Below, one piece after another: positions 35,091 to 43,240 of a stretch of 64,000 nt of DNA (position 1 is the first letter of the stretch; the number at the start of each line of letters is the position of its first letter). This DNA comes from Allobaileyella intestinalis (lineage in GTDB: Bacteria; Bacillota; Clostridia; Peptostreptococcales; Anaerovoracaceae). The stretch is from positions 1 through 64,000 of the forward strand of contig NZ_VUNB01000003.1 in the NCBI RefSeq assembly GCF_009695865.1, read 5' to 3'. Below the pieces are notes generated by a model. That model saw nothing but the letters and a program-made list of their open reading frames with translations. It did not search any database and was not told the DNA's origin. Position numbers and translations under genes: made by a program.

Positions 35091-36071
35091 TTATTCTTCC
35101 TTGAATCTTTCGGCTGCTTTTCTTGCGGCTGCCTCCCCTCGCTGACACCGGTTACCCCAGCTGTCTATCATCTGCCCCTCTCTGTAAACGCAGATGATCT
35201 CGCAGTTGTTAGGGCAGCCGCCGCAATTGATCTCCCGGGTAATGAATTCCATATCTTCCACATCGAAGCTGAATTCCTTCCTATTCTTGCTGCGGCGGGC
35301 AAGGATTGCAGCTCCGATGGCACCCATGAGGTGTCCGTTGTCGTCCACCAGCACAGGACAGCCCAGCTGGTGCTCAAAGGCTTTTACGACACCGATATTC
35401 TTGGAAACCCCTCCCTGGAACACTACTGGAGACACAATCTTCTTGCCTTTTCCCACATTGTTCAGATAGTTCCCCACTACAGCCTGGCAGAGGCCTGCCA
35501 CAATATCTTCCTTTGTGTGGCCAACCTGGATTTTGTGGACCAGATCAGACTCGGCAAATACGGTGCACCTGGCAGCTATCTGGGTAGGGTGGCTGGACTT
35601 CAGGGCAATCTCTCCCATCTCCTCCACAGGGATGCCAAGCCTGTTGGACTGGCTGGAAAGGAAGGCCCCCGTTCCGGCGGCGCATAAGGTGTTCATGGCG
35701 TAGTCGATGGCAACGCCGTTTTCCACCAGGATTATTTTGGAGTCCTGGCCGCCGATTTCCAGAATTGTTCTCACGTCAGGATGGAAGGTGGTCGTTCCCA
35801 CTGCGTGGGCTGTGATCTCGTTTTTGATTACCGTAGCTCCTACCACTGTTCCTACCAGCTGACGGGCGCTGCCCGTTGTACCCGTACCCACGATTCTGTA
35901 TTTTTCCGGGGAAAACTGCTGCTGAAGAAGGTGAAGGAGCTCTTTTACCGCTCCAATAGGATTTCCTTCCGTCCAGATGTAGGCGCTGGAGACTATCTGA
36001 TTATCTTTTGTGAGAATAACTCCTTTTGTGGAGATTGATCCCACGTCTATTCCCATGAAAACATCTTCCAT
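35091..36071 (-). CDS. 2-hydroxyacyl-CoA dehydratase activator-like ATPase (BadF/HgdC family)
   Basis: A 326-residue ASKHA-fold ATPase: GIDVGSISTKGVIL phosphate loop, IGGQDSKII, and cluster cysteines in NTLCAAGTGAF and ARCTVFAESD, which in the HgdC dimer bind one shared [4Fe-4S]. HgdC injects an electron into a dehydratase at the cost of ATP. A C-terminal extra Cys set (CGGCPNNC...WGNRC) marks the branch linked to COG3580/3581 proteins rather than true HgdC. It is the last of three leftward overlapping genes; the two upstream encode the likely partners. Substrate unknown. The extreme oxygen sensitivity of relatives suits the strict anaerobe setting. Confidence 0.87.
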   Translation of the reverse strand: MEDVFMGIDVGSISTKGVILTKDNQIVSSAYIWTEGNPIGAVKELLHLLQQQFSPEKYRIVGTGTTGSARQLVGTVVGATVIKNEITAHAVGTTTFHPDVRTILEIGGQDSKIILVENGVAIDYAMNTLCAAGTGAFLSSQSNRLGIPVEEMGEIALKSSHPTQIAARCTVFAESDLVHKIQVGHTKEDIVAGLCQAVVGNYLNNVGKGKKIVSPVVFQGGVSKNIGVVKAFEHQLGCPVLVDDNGHLMGAIGAAILARRSKNRKEFSFDVEDMEFITREINCGGCPNNCEIICVYREGQMIDSWGNRCQRGEAAARKAAERFKEE

Positions 36072-37150
36072 CAGTGTATTACCTTCTTTCTCATTTCTAT
36101 CATGTCGTAAAAAGCTTCTATCCTTGTCTGGAATCCTGCGCTTCCGTCCTGGGAATCGTAGGTAAGGTAGAGGATCGGGATTTTGTAGTCCTGGCTGATT
36201 CTCTGGAGAACAGGAATGATGTCGATCTCCGGGGTGCAGCCGGCGCTTTTTACGTGAATCAGGCCGTCATAGCCTCTTTCGGCACAGTCTTTGGCGTACC
36301 AGATGTTTGCCGTTGAAGTTGGGCCCATCTCATATTTACAGTATTCTCGTATTCTGGCATTCAGGTTTTTTTCGCCGGGATAGTGGACGTTTCTGTTGGA
36401 TACGTTCATCCAGCGGTGGACTTCCACCCCCAGGTCGGCCAGGGTCTGTTCAAGGTCGATATTGGAAAATTCGTCCATGACGGTGAAGTACTCGCCCAGG
36501 ACCCCTACTTTCAGAGGGAAGGGTCCCTTGTCTACAGGGATGGACTGGAAAGCCTTCCTGCACTTCTGATAGCCCTCCTCAATGTCCGAAGCTTTCTGGG
36601 CCACGCTCATATCTTCCATAAACTGATCGAAGGCTTTCTTGTACTGGCCCTTCTCCGTCTCGAAGCCGCAGTTCTGGTAGTACAGGCTTTCTATGGTGTC
36701 GATGGACTCCAGCATTTTCAGGCCGTCCAGCCCTGCCTTTCCAAGGGGCACTGCTCTGGCATCGGGATTCAGCCGGCGGAGAGCCTTGATGTAATCCTTG
36801 CCTTTTCCAGTTGTGTATTCCGCCAGGTTCAGGTAGTCGAATTCATATCCCAGATCCCGGAGAATGGTTTCCGCCAGCTCTCCATAATATCCCAGGCGGC
36901 AGTATCCGAAGACCATTATCAGGGTGTCCGCCCCTGCTTCCAGGGCTTCTATCATGCTGCCCAGAATGGTCTTAAAGGGAGTGCAGACCATGTCAGGGGC
37001 GTATTTCACTCCCAGATTCAAGGTGTGCCTGGTCATTGGCGGCTGCATAATATAAGTCTGTTTCAGCCCCTGTTCCACAAAATACCTGACCACATCATTG
37101 TATCTGGCAACCATGGGAAAGGCGATTTTCCGTTTTCTGCTTTCACTCAT
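36071..37150 (-). CDS. 2-hydroxyacyl-CoA dehydratase-like protein (COG3581 type)
   Basis: A 359-residue protein with the HgdB-like fold. Cysteines in PDMVCTPFKT, MVFGYCRLGYY and SAGCTPEID are candidate cluster ligands. It ends with LTYDSQDGSAGFQTRIEAF, a sequence closely similar to the end of the neighbouring 37143-38114 product, so the two genes are diverged paralogues. In many clostridia these parts are joined with the activase in one very large protein; here they are split. The stop codon shares a base with the activase start (TGATG), and its own start overlaps the previous gene by 8 bp, so translation is coupled. Reaction unknown. Confidence 0.8.
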   Translation of the reverse strand: MSESRKRKIAFPMVARYNDVVRYFVEQGLKQTYIMQPPMTRHTLNLGVKYAPDMVCTPFKTILGSMIEALEAGADTLIMVFGYCRLGYYGELAETILRDLGYEFDYLNLAEYTTGKGKDYIKALRRLNPDARAVPLGKAGLDGLKMLESIDTIESLYYQNCGFETEKGQYKKAFDQFMEDMSVAQKASDIEEGYQKCRKAFQSIPVDKGPFPLKVGVLGEYFTVMDEFSNIDLEQTLADLGVEVHRWMNVSNRNVHYPGEKNLNARIREYCKYEMGPTSTANIWYAKDCAERGYDGLIHVKSAGCTPEIDIIPVLQRISQDYKIPILYLTYDSQDGSAGFQTRIEAFYDMIEMRKKVIH

Positions 37151-38114
37151 TCTGCTCTCCCCTCCTCATTTCCAGAATGTCCACAAAACTTTCCAGTCTT
37201 GTATCCAGGCCTGCGGAACCGGTCTGATCGTCCAGGGTCATCTGGAGCACCGGCACCTTTGTAATTTTATTTTTATGAATCAGCATGTCGTTTACCATGG
37301 AATCAAGGGCACATGGATATACGGCCAGGAGAATTATTCCGTCTGCCTGGGCATAATGCATGGCCAGAGATCCTACGATTTCCCTTGAAAGCTCCCACTT
37401 CAGAGTAGGGGAAGCCTTCTCTGATTCCCGTAGGGCCTTTTTCTTATCAACCTGGTCAGCTCTAATTACGGTGACCCCCATCTTCTCCAGCTTCTGGAGA
37501 ACAGGTTTTCCAATGTATTCGTCTTCGATAATATAGCTGTGGCCGGCCAGAATCAGTTTAAGGCCCTCTTTGTGGTAGAGCGCCTCAGTCTTCCTGGCGG
37601 CAGCAGCCCAGGCTTCGTCCTGTGCCTTTGAAGCTGTTTTCCAGGCTTTTGAGGCAGCCTTTAAGGAAAAGCCATTTTCCACTGCCATCTCCATCATCGC
37701 CTTCCTGTGGTCCTTTCTTTTTCCCGAATCCACATCGTAAGACAGAACCTGGAAGGAACAGTCCCGGAAAACATTGGATACCAGATCGGGCAGGGCTTCA
37801 AAATTTGTGCACATTACCCTCCGTATTCCGAAGTCCAGTATTCTTGGAACGAGAACGTGGGTGCACTTTCCCTCAAGAGCCTCTACATGGCCCATGTATA
37901 TTTTCATGGCCATGCACATTTCCGAAGCTGCCCGGCCGGCCCCGTTTTTCATGATCTCCAGATTGGTATCCGGGCTTACCACCGTTCTGATTCCCAGCTC
38001 CTTAAAGAAGGTTTCCCACAGGACTTTATATCTGTAATACAGAAAGGCCCGGGGAAGGCCGACCACCATCTCTTCAACATGGTTTTCCTTTCCAGGCATT
38101 TTAATAATGTTCAT
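37143..38114 (-). CDS. Acyl-CoA dehydratase activase-related protein (DUF2229/COG3580 type)
   Basis: A 323-residue protein, first gene of the three-gene cluster. After a hydrophilic start the family begins at VVGLPRAFLYYRYKVLWETFF. Cysteines are at SEMCMAMKIYMGH, RVMCTNFEALPD and AVYPCALDSMVND. The tail LTLDDQTGSAGLDTRLESF repeats the pattern of its neighbour. DUF2229 proteins occur with activase proteins of unknown physiological role; an [Fe-S]-dependent dehydration or reduction is inferred only from family. The radical SAM gene lies 76 bp downstream of nothing in common, as it reads toward 38191 from further right. Confidence 0.78.
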   Translation of the reverse strand: MNIIKMPGKENHVEEMVVGLPRAFLYYRYKVLWETFFKELGIRTVVSPDTNLEIMKNGAGRAASEMCMAMKIYMGHVEALEGKCTHVLVPRILDFGIRRVMCTNFEALPDLVSNVFRDCSFQVLSYDVDSGKRKDHRKAMMEMAVENGFSLKAASKAWKTASKAQDEAWAAAARKTEALYHKEGLKLILAGHSYIIEDEYIGKPVLQKLEKMGVTVIRADQVDKKKALRESEKASPTLKWELSREIVGSLAMHYAQADGIILLAVYPCALDSMVNDMLIHKNKITKVPVLQMTLDDQTGSAGLDTRLESFVDILEMRRGEQNE

Positions 38115-38190
38115 ACTGTTTTCCCCTTATTCGACAATACTTATCCGGCGGCATCAACGGACCTGCGGCGGCCGGAAACTCCCTGCCGCA

Positions 38191-39261
38191 CTATTTTTCA
38201 ACAACCCTGAATTCCCCTTTTCCCAGTGTCTCATCTGTCCCGTATTTCAGGTTAAGCTGGGGGAATTTCTCTTCAAAATATTTTCTGTTCTCACCGGAAT
38301 TTCCTATCATATTGGAAAAACTATCCGGATTTGCGTAAACATCCACTTTCCGCCGGGGTGAAGGCCGGTGTGTACGCCGAGGCCCAGGTCTTTCCATGAG
38401 CTCCGGCCCTTTTTCATTTACAACAGCCTCCAGCATGGGCAGGATCTTCTCCCGGGCAATCCGGCCTTCCACCAGCTGCCGGAAAGCAGGATGATAAGTG
38501 CCGCCGTTAACGACCCCTCCGTCCCCGATAATATCCGTGCTTTTCAGGCCTACTCTCATTATGTATATTCCTGCATCATCGAGTATTTTATACATTTCAG
38601 CCGTGGTCCTCACTGCCTCCTCCCTTGAAAGAGGCCTGTACCGGCCCGACTCATACATCCTGAAGAGGGGCGTGTTGTCAAGGACGATGGTGGGATAGAG
38701 GCGGGCCAGGTCCGGCTTCAGCTTCACCGCCTCTTCTGCAGACATGATGCAGCTCTCGAAACTGTCTCCCGGAAGGCCAATCATCAGCTGTATTCCCAGC
38801 TGAAACCCGTACTCCCTGATAAGAGCCGCCGCCTGACGAGTCTGGTCTGCACTATGACCCCGGCCCGAAAGCCTGAGCACCTCATTGTCAAAAGACTGGG
38901 CCCCCAGCTCAATCACGTCCACCTGGTGAGCCTTCAGATTGTCCAGAATCTCCCGGTTTATAAAATCAGGCCTGGTAGACAGATGAAGCTTCTGCACCAG
39001 ACCTTTTTCCTTGTATTCCACGGCCACATCAAGATAGGCCGACTGAAGCTCCATGGGAATTCCGGTGAAACTGCCTCCATAAAAGGCGATCTCCACTTCC
39101 TTGCCCTCCAGAGTGGACAGCCACTGATCTATGGTTTTTCTTATTTCCTCCGGATCCGGCGCCTCCTCCCGGGCGGTGATCTCCTTCTGATTACAGAAGA
39201 CGCAGTCGTAAGGGCAGCCCAGGTGAGGGATGAATACCGGTATTATTGCGTGTTTTTTCAT
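38191..39261 (-). CDS. Radical SAM protein, Elp3-like (COG1243 branch without acetyltransferase)
   Basis: A 356-residue radical SAM enzyme with the CX3CX2C motif in GCPYDCVFCNQ, GGSFTG for S-adenosylmethionine, and LGAQSFDNEVL. The layout resembles the radical SAM part of Elp3/COG1243, but the C-terminal acetyltransferase domain of Elp3 is missing. Relatives of this size are widespread in clostridia, often by ribonuclease III and cell-division genes; function is not established, tRNA modification being the main guess. It lies 76 bp upstream of the dehydratase-like cluster on the same strand and might be cotranscribed with it. Confidence 0.85.
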   Translation of the reverse strand: MKKHAIIPVFIPHLGCPYDCVFCNQKEITAREEAPDPEEIRKTIDQWLSTLEGKEVEIAFYGGSFTGIPMELQSAYLDVAVEYKEKGLVQKLHLSTRPDFINREILDNLKAHQVDVIELGAQSFDNEVLRLSGRGHSADQTRQAAALIREYGFQLGIQLMIGLPGDSFESCIMSAEEAVKLKPDLARLYPTIVLDNTPLFRMYESGRYRPLSREEAVRTTAEMYKILDDAGIYIMRVGLKSTDIIGDGGVVNGGTYHPAFRQLVEGRIAREKILPMLEAVVNEKGPELMERPGPRRTHRPSPRRKVDVYANPDSFSNMIGNSGENRKYFEEKFPQLNLKYGTDETLGKGEFRVVEK

Positions 39262-39384
39262 GGCAAAAAAATTTTATTCAAAGGCCCGGGCCTCGAGCCT
39301 CCGGGAAAAATCTGAGCCGGGGGACCGTGACCTGCGCCATTTCCAAAATCTGTTTTTCTAAAACTTAAATTATCACAAATTATC

Positions 39385-40113
39385 TTACATTATGGTTCCG
39401 ATGTCGGTCAGAGGATACTCAGGGAACCACTTGCACTCCAGCCCTCTTTCCTCAATGAAATCCTTTATTTTCTGAAAATCCGGATGAGCGCTGAGATCTC
39501 CGTTGAAGATTATTTCGTCTCCAACTCTTCCGCTGGCACCGCCTATAAACCCGGTGTCATATCCCTCCAGGGCTACATGGCCTTCCTGTACCAGCAGCAC
39601 ATCCAGGTCTTCCGCCTTGCTGCAGGCAGCTGCAATGCCCTGGTCTGCCGTTATCAGAGATCTGCTGTCAACCACCACCGTGCTGCACTTGGTATATCCC
39701 TGCCTGCAGCCTATCATGTCAACAGTCCACACTCCTCTTACCCTCTCCAGAAGACCTGGATCTGTGTAATTCAGATTGTGGATAAAATACTCACTGGTGC
39801 ACACTGCATTAAACATCACGTCATCAGGATACTTGCATGGTTTCTCCACGTTCATGAAATCCCCCGGCTCTGCTTTATAAATGATGGCATTTCCGTTGAT
39901 GTCATTGTATCCGATGCGGCAGAGGAACATGTCCGGGTGGTTGGAAACACCCTTTTCCATGATTCCCTCTGAATACATGAGTATCACGTCAAGATCCTTT
40001 GAATCCAGGTATTCCACCAGCCTTCTGTCAGCATCCACCGACAGAAAAATCTTGGAATCGGGATCCACCATTTCGTTCCACTCTTTGCTGAAAACTTTTA
40101 CTTTTTTAATCAT
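39385..40113 (-). CDS. DUF6873-like protein, probable GME (guanidino-modifying enzyme) fold
   Basis: A 242-residue soluble protein. Internal features are a repeat-like alternation of short strands and helices; PDDVMFNAVCTSEYFIHNL and CSTVVVDSRSLITADQG are the best conserved-looking blocks, and the C-terminal EGHVALEGYDTGFIGGASG is Gly-rich. The set recalls agmatine deiminase/arginine deiminase-fold proteins and, from memory, the DUF6873 family. No enzyme activity can be assigned. Its stop-to-start gap from the upstream asparaginase gene is 31 bp, so the two may be expressed together, hinting at amino acid catabolism. Confidence 0.6.
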   Translation of the reverse strand: MIKKVKVFSKEWNEMVDPDSKIFLSVDADRRLVEYLDSKDLDVILMYSEGIMEKGVSNHPDMFLCRIGYNDINGNAIIYKAEPGDFMNVEKPCKYPDDVMFNAVCTSEYFIHNLNYTDPGLLERVRGVWTVDMIGCRQGYTKCSTVVVDSRSLITADQGIAAACSKAEDLDVLLVQEGHVALEGYDTGFIGGASGRVGDEIIFNGDLSAHPDFQKIKDFIEERGLECKWFPEYPLTDIGTIM

Positions 40114-40144
40114 AAGGCATCTCTCCTGTTTCAGATTCCGTGTA

Positions 40145-41167
40145 TCAGATTCTGTGGTCCAGTTCCCCTCTCAGGTCACCTTCCATCAGCTCATGTATTT
40201 CATTCCGGCTGAGTCCCAGGCTCAGCAGCCAGGCCAGCTTCGTAACAATAGCCTCCGTGGTCATGTTCTCTCCGCTGACTGCACCGGCTTCCGCCAGCTC
40301 CGAGCTGGTATCGTAGGCCCCCAGCCTCACTCTGCCCTGAGCACACTGAGTTCCCACAACAACCACAGTTCCGTTGGCAATGGCCGCCTTGATGATTTCC
40401 GGCAGCTCGTGATCATAATTTGGTATGTTTCCAGTGCCAAAGGTCTCAAGAACCAGACCTTCCAGGTTCTCGTTAACCATAGGTGCAAACAGGTCGAAGT
40501 GTATGCCCGGATGAAGCTTTATTACTCCGATGGAAGTCTGGCGCAGCTTCGTAAGCCGGAAGGGCTTCTTGTCCGGATCCGGTTTTGGAAGCATCAGCTC
40601 TTTATTGTAGCTTATTTCTATTCCCGCCGTGGCCAGAGATGGATAATTAGGGGATGTAAATGCAATGAGCCGGTCTGCCGAAGACTTGTATGCCCTGTTT
40701 CCTCTCAGAAGCTTATTTCCAAAATACAAGCATACCTCCGGCACCACCCCGTCTGCAGCAATAAGCAATGAAGTGATCAGGTTGTCCTTTCCGTCGCTGC
40801 GCAGCTGGCACAGAGGAATCTGAGAGCCCGTAAGGATCACAGGCTTACCCAGGTTCTCCAGCATGAAAGACAGGGCCGAAGCTGTGTATGCCATGGTGTC
40901 CGTTCCGTGAAGTATTACGAATCCGTCGTAATCATCATAACGGCTGGCGATGGTCTCTCCCATCATGTTCCATTCTTTGTATGTGGTATTTGAAGAATCC
41001 AGCAGTGGATCAAACTCCACCAGATCCCACTTTGGCATATCAGGGGCCGACAAATCCTTCAGGGCCAGAAGCTCCTTGTTCAGAGCTCCCTGTTCCGGTG
41101 CAAAGCCTCTTTCCGTCTGAACCATCCCGATAGTTCCACCAGTATAAATAATGCAGACCTTTTTCAA
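40145..41167 (-). CDS. L-asparaginase, type I-like
   Basis: Hydrolyses asparagine to aspartate and ammonia. The 340-residue protein has the two catalytic Thr motifs: IYTGGTIGMVQ at the N-terminus and ILHGTDTMAYTASALSF around residue 90, followed by the usual GSQIPLCQLRSDGKDNL. No signal peptide, so it is cytoplasmic and of the type I kind, which favours roles in nitrogen supply. It is the first gene before the DUF6873-like gene. Start codon ATG at 41167 is preceded by CAGGAGAAATC. Confidence 0.93.
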   Translation of the reverse strand: MKKVCIIYTGGTIGMVQTERGFAPEQGALNKELLALKDLSAPDMPKWDLVEFDPLLDSSNTTYKEWNMMGETIASRYDDYDGFVILHGTDTMAYTASALSFMLENLGKPVILTGSQIPLCQLRSDGKDNLITSLLIAADGVVPEVCLYFGNKLLRGNRAYKSSADRLIAFTSPNYPSLATAGIEISYNKELMLPKPDPDKKPFRLTKLRQTSIGVIKLHPGIHFDLFAPMVNENLEGLVLETFGTGNIPNYDHELPEIIKAAIANGTVVVVGTQCAQGRVRLGAYDTSSELAEAGAVSGENMTTEAIVTKLAWLLSLGLSRNEIHELMEGDLRGELDHRI

Positions 41168-41296
41168 TGATTTCTCCTGTGTGATAATGTCTTTATTTCA
41201 GTTTGCAGTTTAATTATGGAAAAAATTCTTTCCACTTCAGTTATGCTGCGAATTGCCCTGGGGTGTTTCTGCCGCACATCCTTAATTATACACAAA

Positions 41297-41326
41297 AGCC
41301 GGGCTTCTTCTACTCAAAGCCCAGCT
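41297..41326 (-). terminator. Terminator overlapping the end of the phosphodiesterase gene
   Basis: AGCCGGGCTT (41297-41306) pairs with AAGCCCAGCT (41317-41326), one wobble; the minus strand continues TTTTGTGT. The stem includes the last codons and stop of the gene at 41310. Confidence 0.75.
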
Positions 41327-41801
41327 CTACTGTATAACAATTCATTTTGTTGTCTTCAATTTCCACGATTCCGTAAGATCCGTTGGATCCATCCCTGGGA
41401 TATGAGATACTGCCAGGGTTAAAAATCGTAATACCGTCGCATTCTCCCAGTACAGCCTGATGAGTGTGTCCGAAGAACGCTGCAACGCAGCCCTTCTGAC
41501 GAGCTTCGTAGGCCAGATTCTCCCAACCTGACTTCACCCCGTAACGGTGGCCGTGAGTGAGGAAAATTTTTCCTGCACTGGTGGTGAGGACCCGGTCCTT
41601 AGGAACTCCGTAGATCTGGCCAAAGCCGTCGTTGTTACCCATTACCGGAATAATGGCTCTGGAGGTTTGCCTTTCAAGATCAAAGGCATCTTCGAAGGTG
41701 TTGCCCAGATGGATGATGTAACTGGCATCAGGGTGTTCAAGGATGACCCTGCGGGCCTCATCCAGCTTACCGTGAGTGTCGGCTAAAACAAGGATCTGCA
41801 T
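41310..41801 (-). CDS. YfcE/MJ0936-family metallophosphoesterase
   Basis: A 163-residue calcineurin-like phosphodiesterase with all five metal motifs: VLADTHG, IIHLGNT (Asp replaced: HLGN in place of HxGD), GNNDGF, LTHGHRYGV and FGHTHQA. The usual second motif GD is read here as GN, so one bridging metal ligand is Asn instead of Asp. Proteins of this group hydrolyse bis-pNPP and cyclic or mono phosphodiesters in vitro; natural substrate is unknown. It lies 33 bp downstream of the DMT transporter gene on the same strand. Confidence 0.85.
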   Translation of the reverse strand: MQILVLADTHGKLDEARRVILEHPDASYIIHLGNTFEDAFDLERQTSRAIIPVMGNNDGFGQIYGVPKDRVLTTSAGKIFLTHGHRYGVKSGWENLAYEARQKGCVAAFFGHTHQAVLGECDGITIFNPGSISYPRDGSNGSYGIVEIEDNKMNCYTVELGFE

Positions 41802-41834
41802 ACAAACTGTTCTCCTCTGTCCTCTGCAAATTTA

Positions 41835-42926
41835 TTAGCCCTGGATTTTCTCTGTGTGCAGGGCCTTTCTCTCTTTTCTCTCCTGGTGCTTCTGGCGGGC
41901 AGCGGCTTCCGCAGCCTCGATGTGAGCCAGCTCATCTTCCTGGGCACTCTCTATGGCTGTAAACTCTCTGGCAGCCTCTCTCTCCAGACCTCTCTCTGCT
42001 TCCTGAGCCACTTCTCTGGCAGTTTCCATCTCCTGGTTTCCAGCGCCCTCAGCCACCTTGTTCTTCTCCCCTGTGAGAGTAATCACAGATGCAGTCAGGA
42101 GGAACAGAATGCCTACAACAGTGTTCCACTCAATGGACTCACCCAGAATGGTGATGGCGAAAATCGGTGCGATGGCCGGTTTGATGAAGAAGGCCAGGGA
42201 ACCGGTGGTAGCATCGGAGTATTTAATAGCTATGAAGTAGAACAGGTAGCCCAAGCCGGTGACGAAGATGCCGCTGTACAGGACAACCAGCGGGTTGGCA
42301 GTGATGCCCGCAAGAACCGGACGCCTTGTGACAACCAGAACCACCAGCAGAATCAGAGATCCCAGGATGAAGCTTACGCTGGTCTGCATGAAGGTGCCGA
42401 TTCTGGCGATGGACCTTTTGCCCATTACAGTATATGCCGCAAAGGTTACGGCGGCCACCAGCATGAGGATGATTCCCGGAACGGTATTTCCCGGCTCAAC
42501 ATTCCATGGCCTGATGAGGAATACACCAGCCACGATGCCTACGGCGAAGGCCAGGGCCTTTCTTGATGTCATCTTTTCCTCGGTGAAAATATGTGCAATC
42601 ACCATGGTGAACAGCGGGTTCATGCAGATCAGGGCTGCTGCGGTGGCGGCGTTGCACCTTTCAACTCCCAGCTGGAAGCACAGCATGCTGATAGGAATAC
42701 CCATGGCTCCAACCAGGGTCAGCCATCTGATATCAGCTGCCTTGAGACTGTATCCGTTTTCGTGAGCTTCCTTTATGCCCATAGGTAAAAGAATCAGTCC
42801 GCCTATCATAAATCTGAGAAATGTGAGCTGGACAGAGTCAAAAGAACTCCCTCCGATTTTCAGCGCCGTTTCCATGGTGCCGAAAAGAAGTGCGGTAAGT
42901 AAAACACATGTTACTACTCTTTTCAT
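41835..42926 (-). CDS. EamA/DMT-superfamily transporter with long charged C-terminal tail
   Basis: Ten membrane helices in two EamA repeats (residues about 3-135 and 150-280), the drug/metabolite transporter plan. After the last helix comes a tail of about 75 residues rich in Glu, Ala, Lys and Arg (for example EREAAREFTAIESAQEDE) predicted to be a soluble helix or coiled coil; most DMT carriers lack one. Exporters of amino acids or metabolites are common in the family, but the substrate is unknown. The ribosome-binding AAAGGAAGG is 24 bases before the ATG, with a GGGGCT/AGCCCC hairpin in between, which is unusual. Confidence 0.87.
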   Translation of the reverse strand: MKRVVTCVLLTALLFGTMETALKIGGSSFDSVQLTFLRFMIGGLILLPMGIKEAHENGYSLKAADIRWLTLVGAMGIPISMLCFQLGVERCNAATAAALICMNPLFTMVIAHIFTEEKMTSRKALAFAVGIVAGVFLIRPWNVEPGNTVPGIILMLVAAVTFAAYTVMGKRSIARIGTFMQTSVSFILGSLILLVVLVVTRRPVLAGITANPLVVLYSGIFVTGLGYLFYFIAIKYSDATTGSLAFFIKPAIAPIFAITILGESIEWNTVVGILFLLTASVITLTGEKNKVAEGAGNQEMETAREVAQEAERGLEREAAREFTAIESAQEDELAHIEAAEAAARQKHQERKERKALHTEKIQG

Positions 42927-42934
42927 AGAGATTC

Positions 42935-42958
42935 GGGGCTTTAGCCCCTGCCTTCCTT
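42935..42958 (-). promoter_or_regulatory. Hairpin between Shine-Dalgarno site and start codon of the DMT gene
   Basis: GGGGCT (42935-42940) and AGCCCC (42943-42948) form a tight hairpin lying between AAGGAAGG (42951-42958 on the minus strand) and the ATG at 42926. Folding would bring the two to a normal distance. The remainder of the 314-bp gap 42927-43240 holds the next gene's terminator and A+T-rich DNA. Confidence 0.45.
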
Positions 42959-43076
42959 TCTGCAGTAAATCTAAGAAATGTTTTGTAGTGTTATGAAGAG
43001 ATATTTATCGAAAAAACAAATAATAGTACATTGAAATGATGTGTGCCGAGATGCCCTTCCAGGTATCTGGCGCAAT

Positions 43077-43125
43077 AAAAGAGACCGACCCGGCAGAGCT
43101 GATACAACTTACCCTTGTCGGTCTC
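43077..43125 (-). terminator. Terminator of the DUF2974/ClC pair
   Basis: GAGACCGAC (43081-43089) and GTCGGTCTC (43117-43125) are perfect 9-bp arms around a 27-nt loop, followed on the minus strand by TTTT (43077-43080) and ATTG. It lies about 115 bp beyond the DUF2974 stop. Confidence 0.65.
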
Positions 43126-43240
43126 CACGGCTATGTTACTCTTGCTGTGGAACCATTGCAATTAAGCACTTATAAAAAAACAGTGCATGAAATACCAGAC
43201 TGATATGTGCCGGCCCCGGCCATAGAGACGGGCTGTCTTA

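Noticed and set aside
43126-43240. A second terminator or small gene between the DUF2974 stop and the 43081 hairpin
   Set aside because: GCACT/AGTGC arms with a T-run loop are too weak, and no start signal was found.
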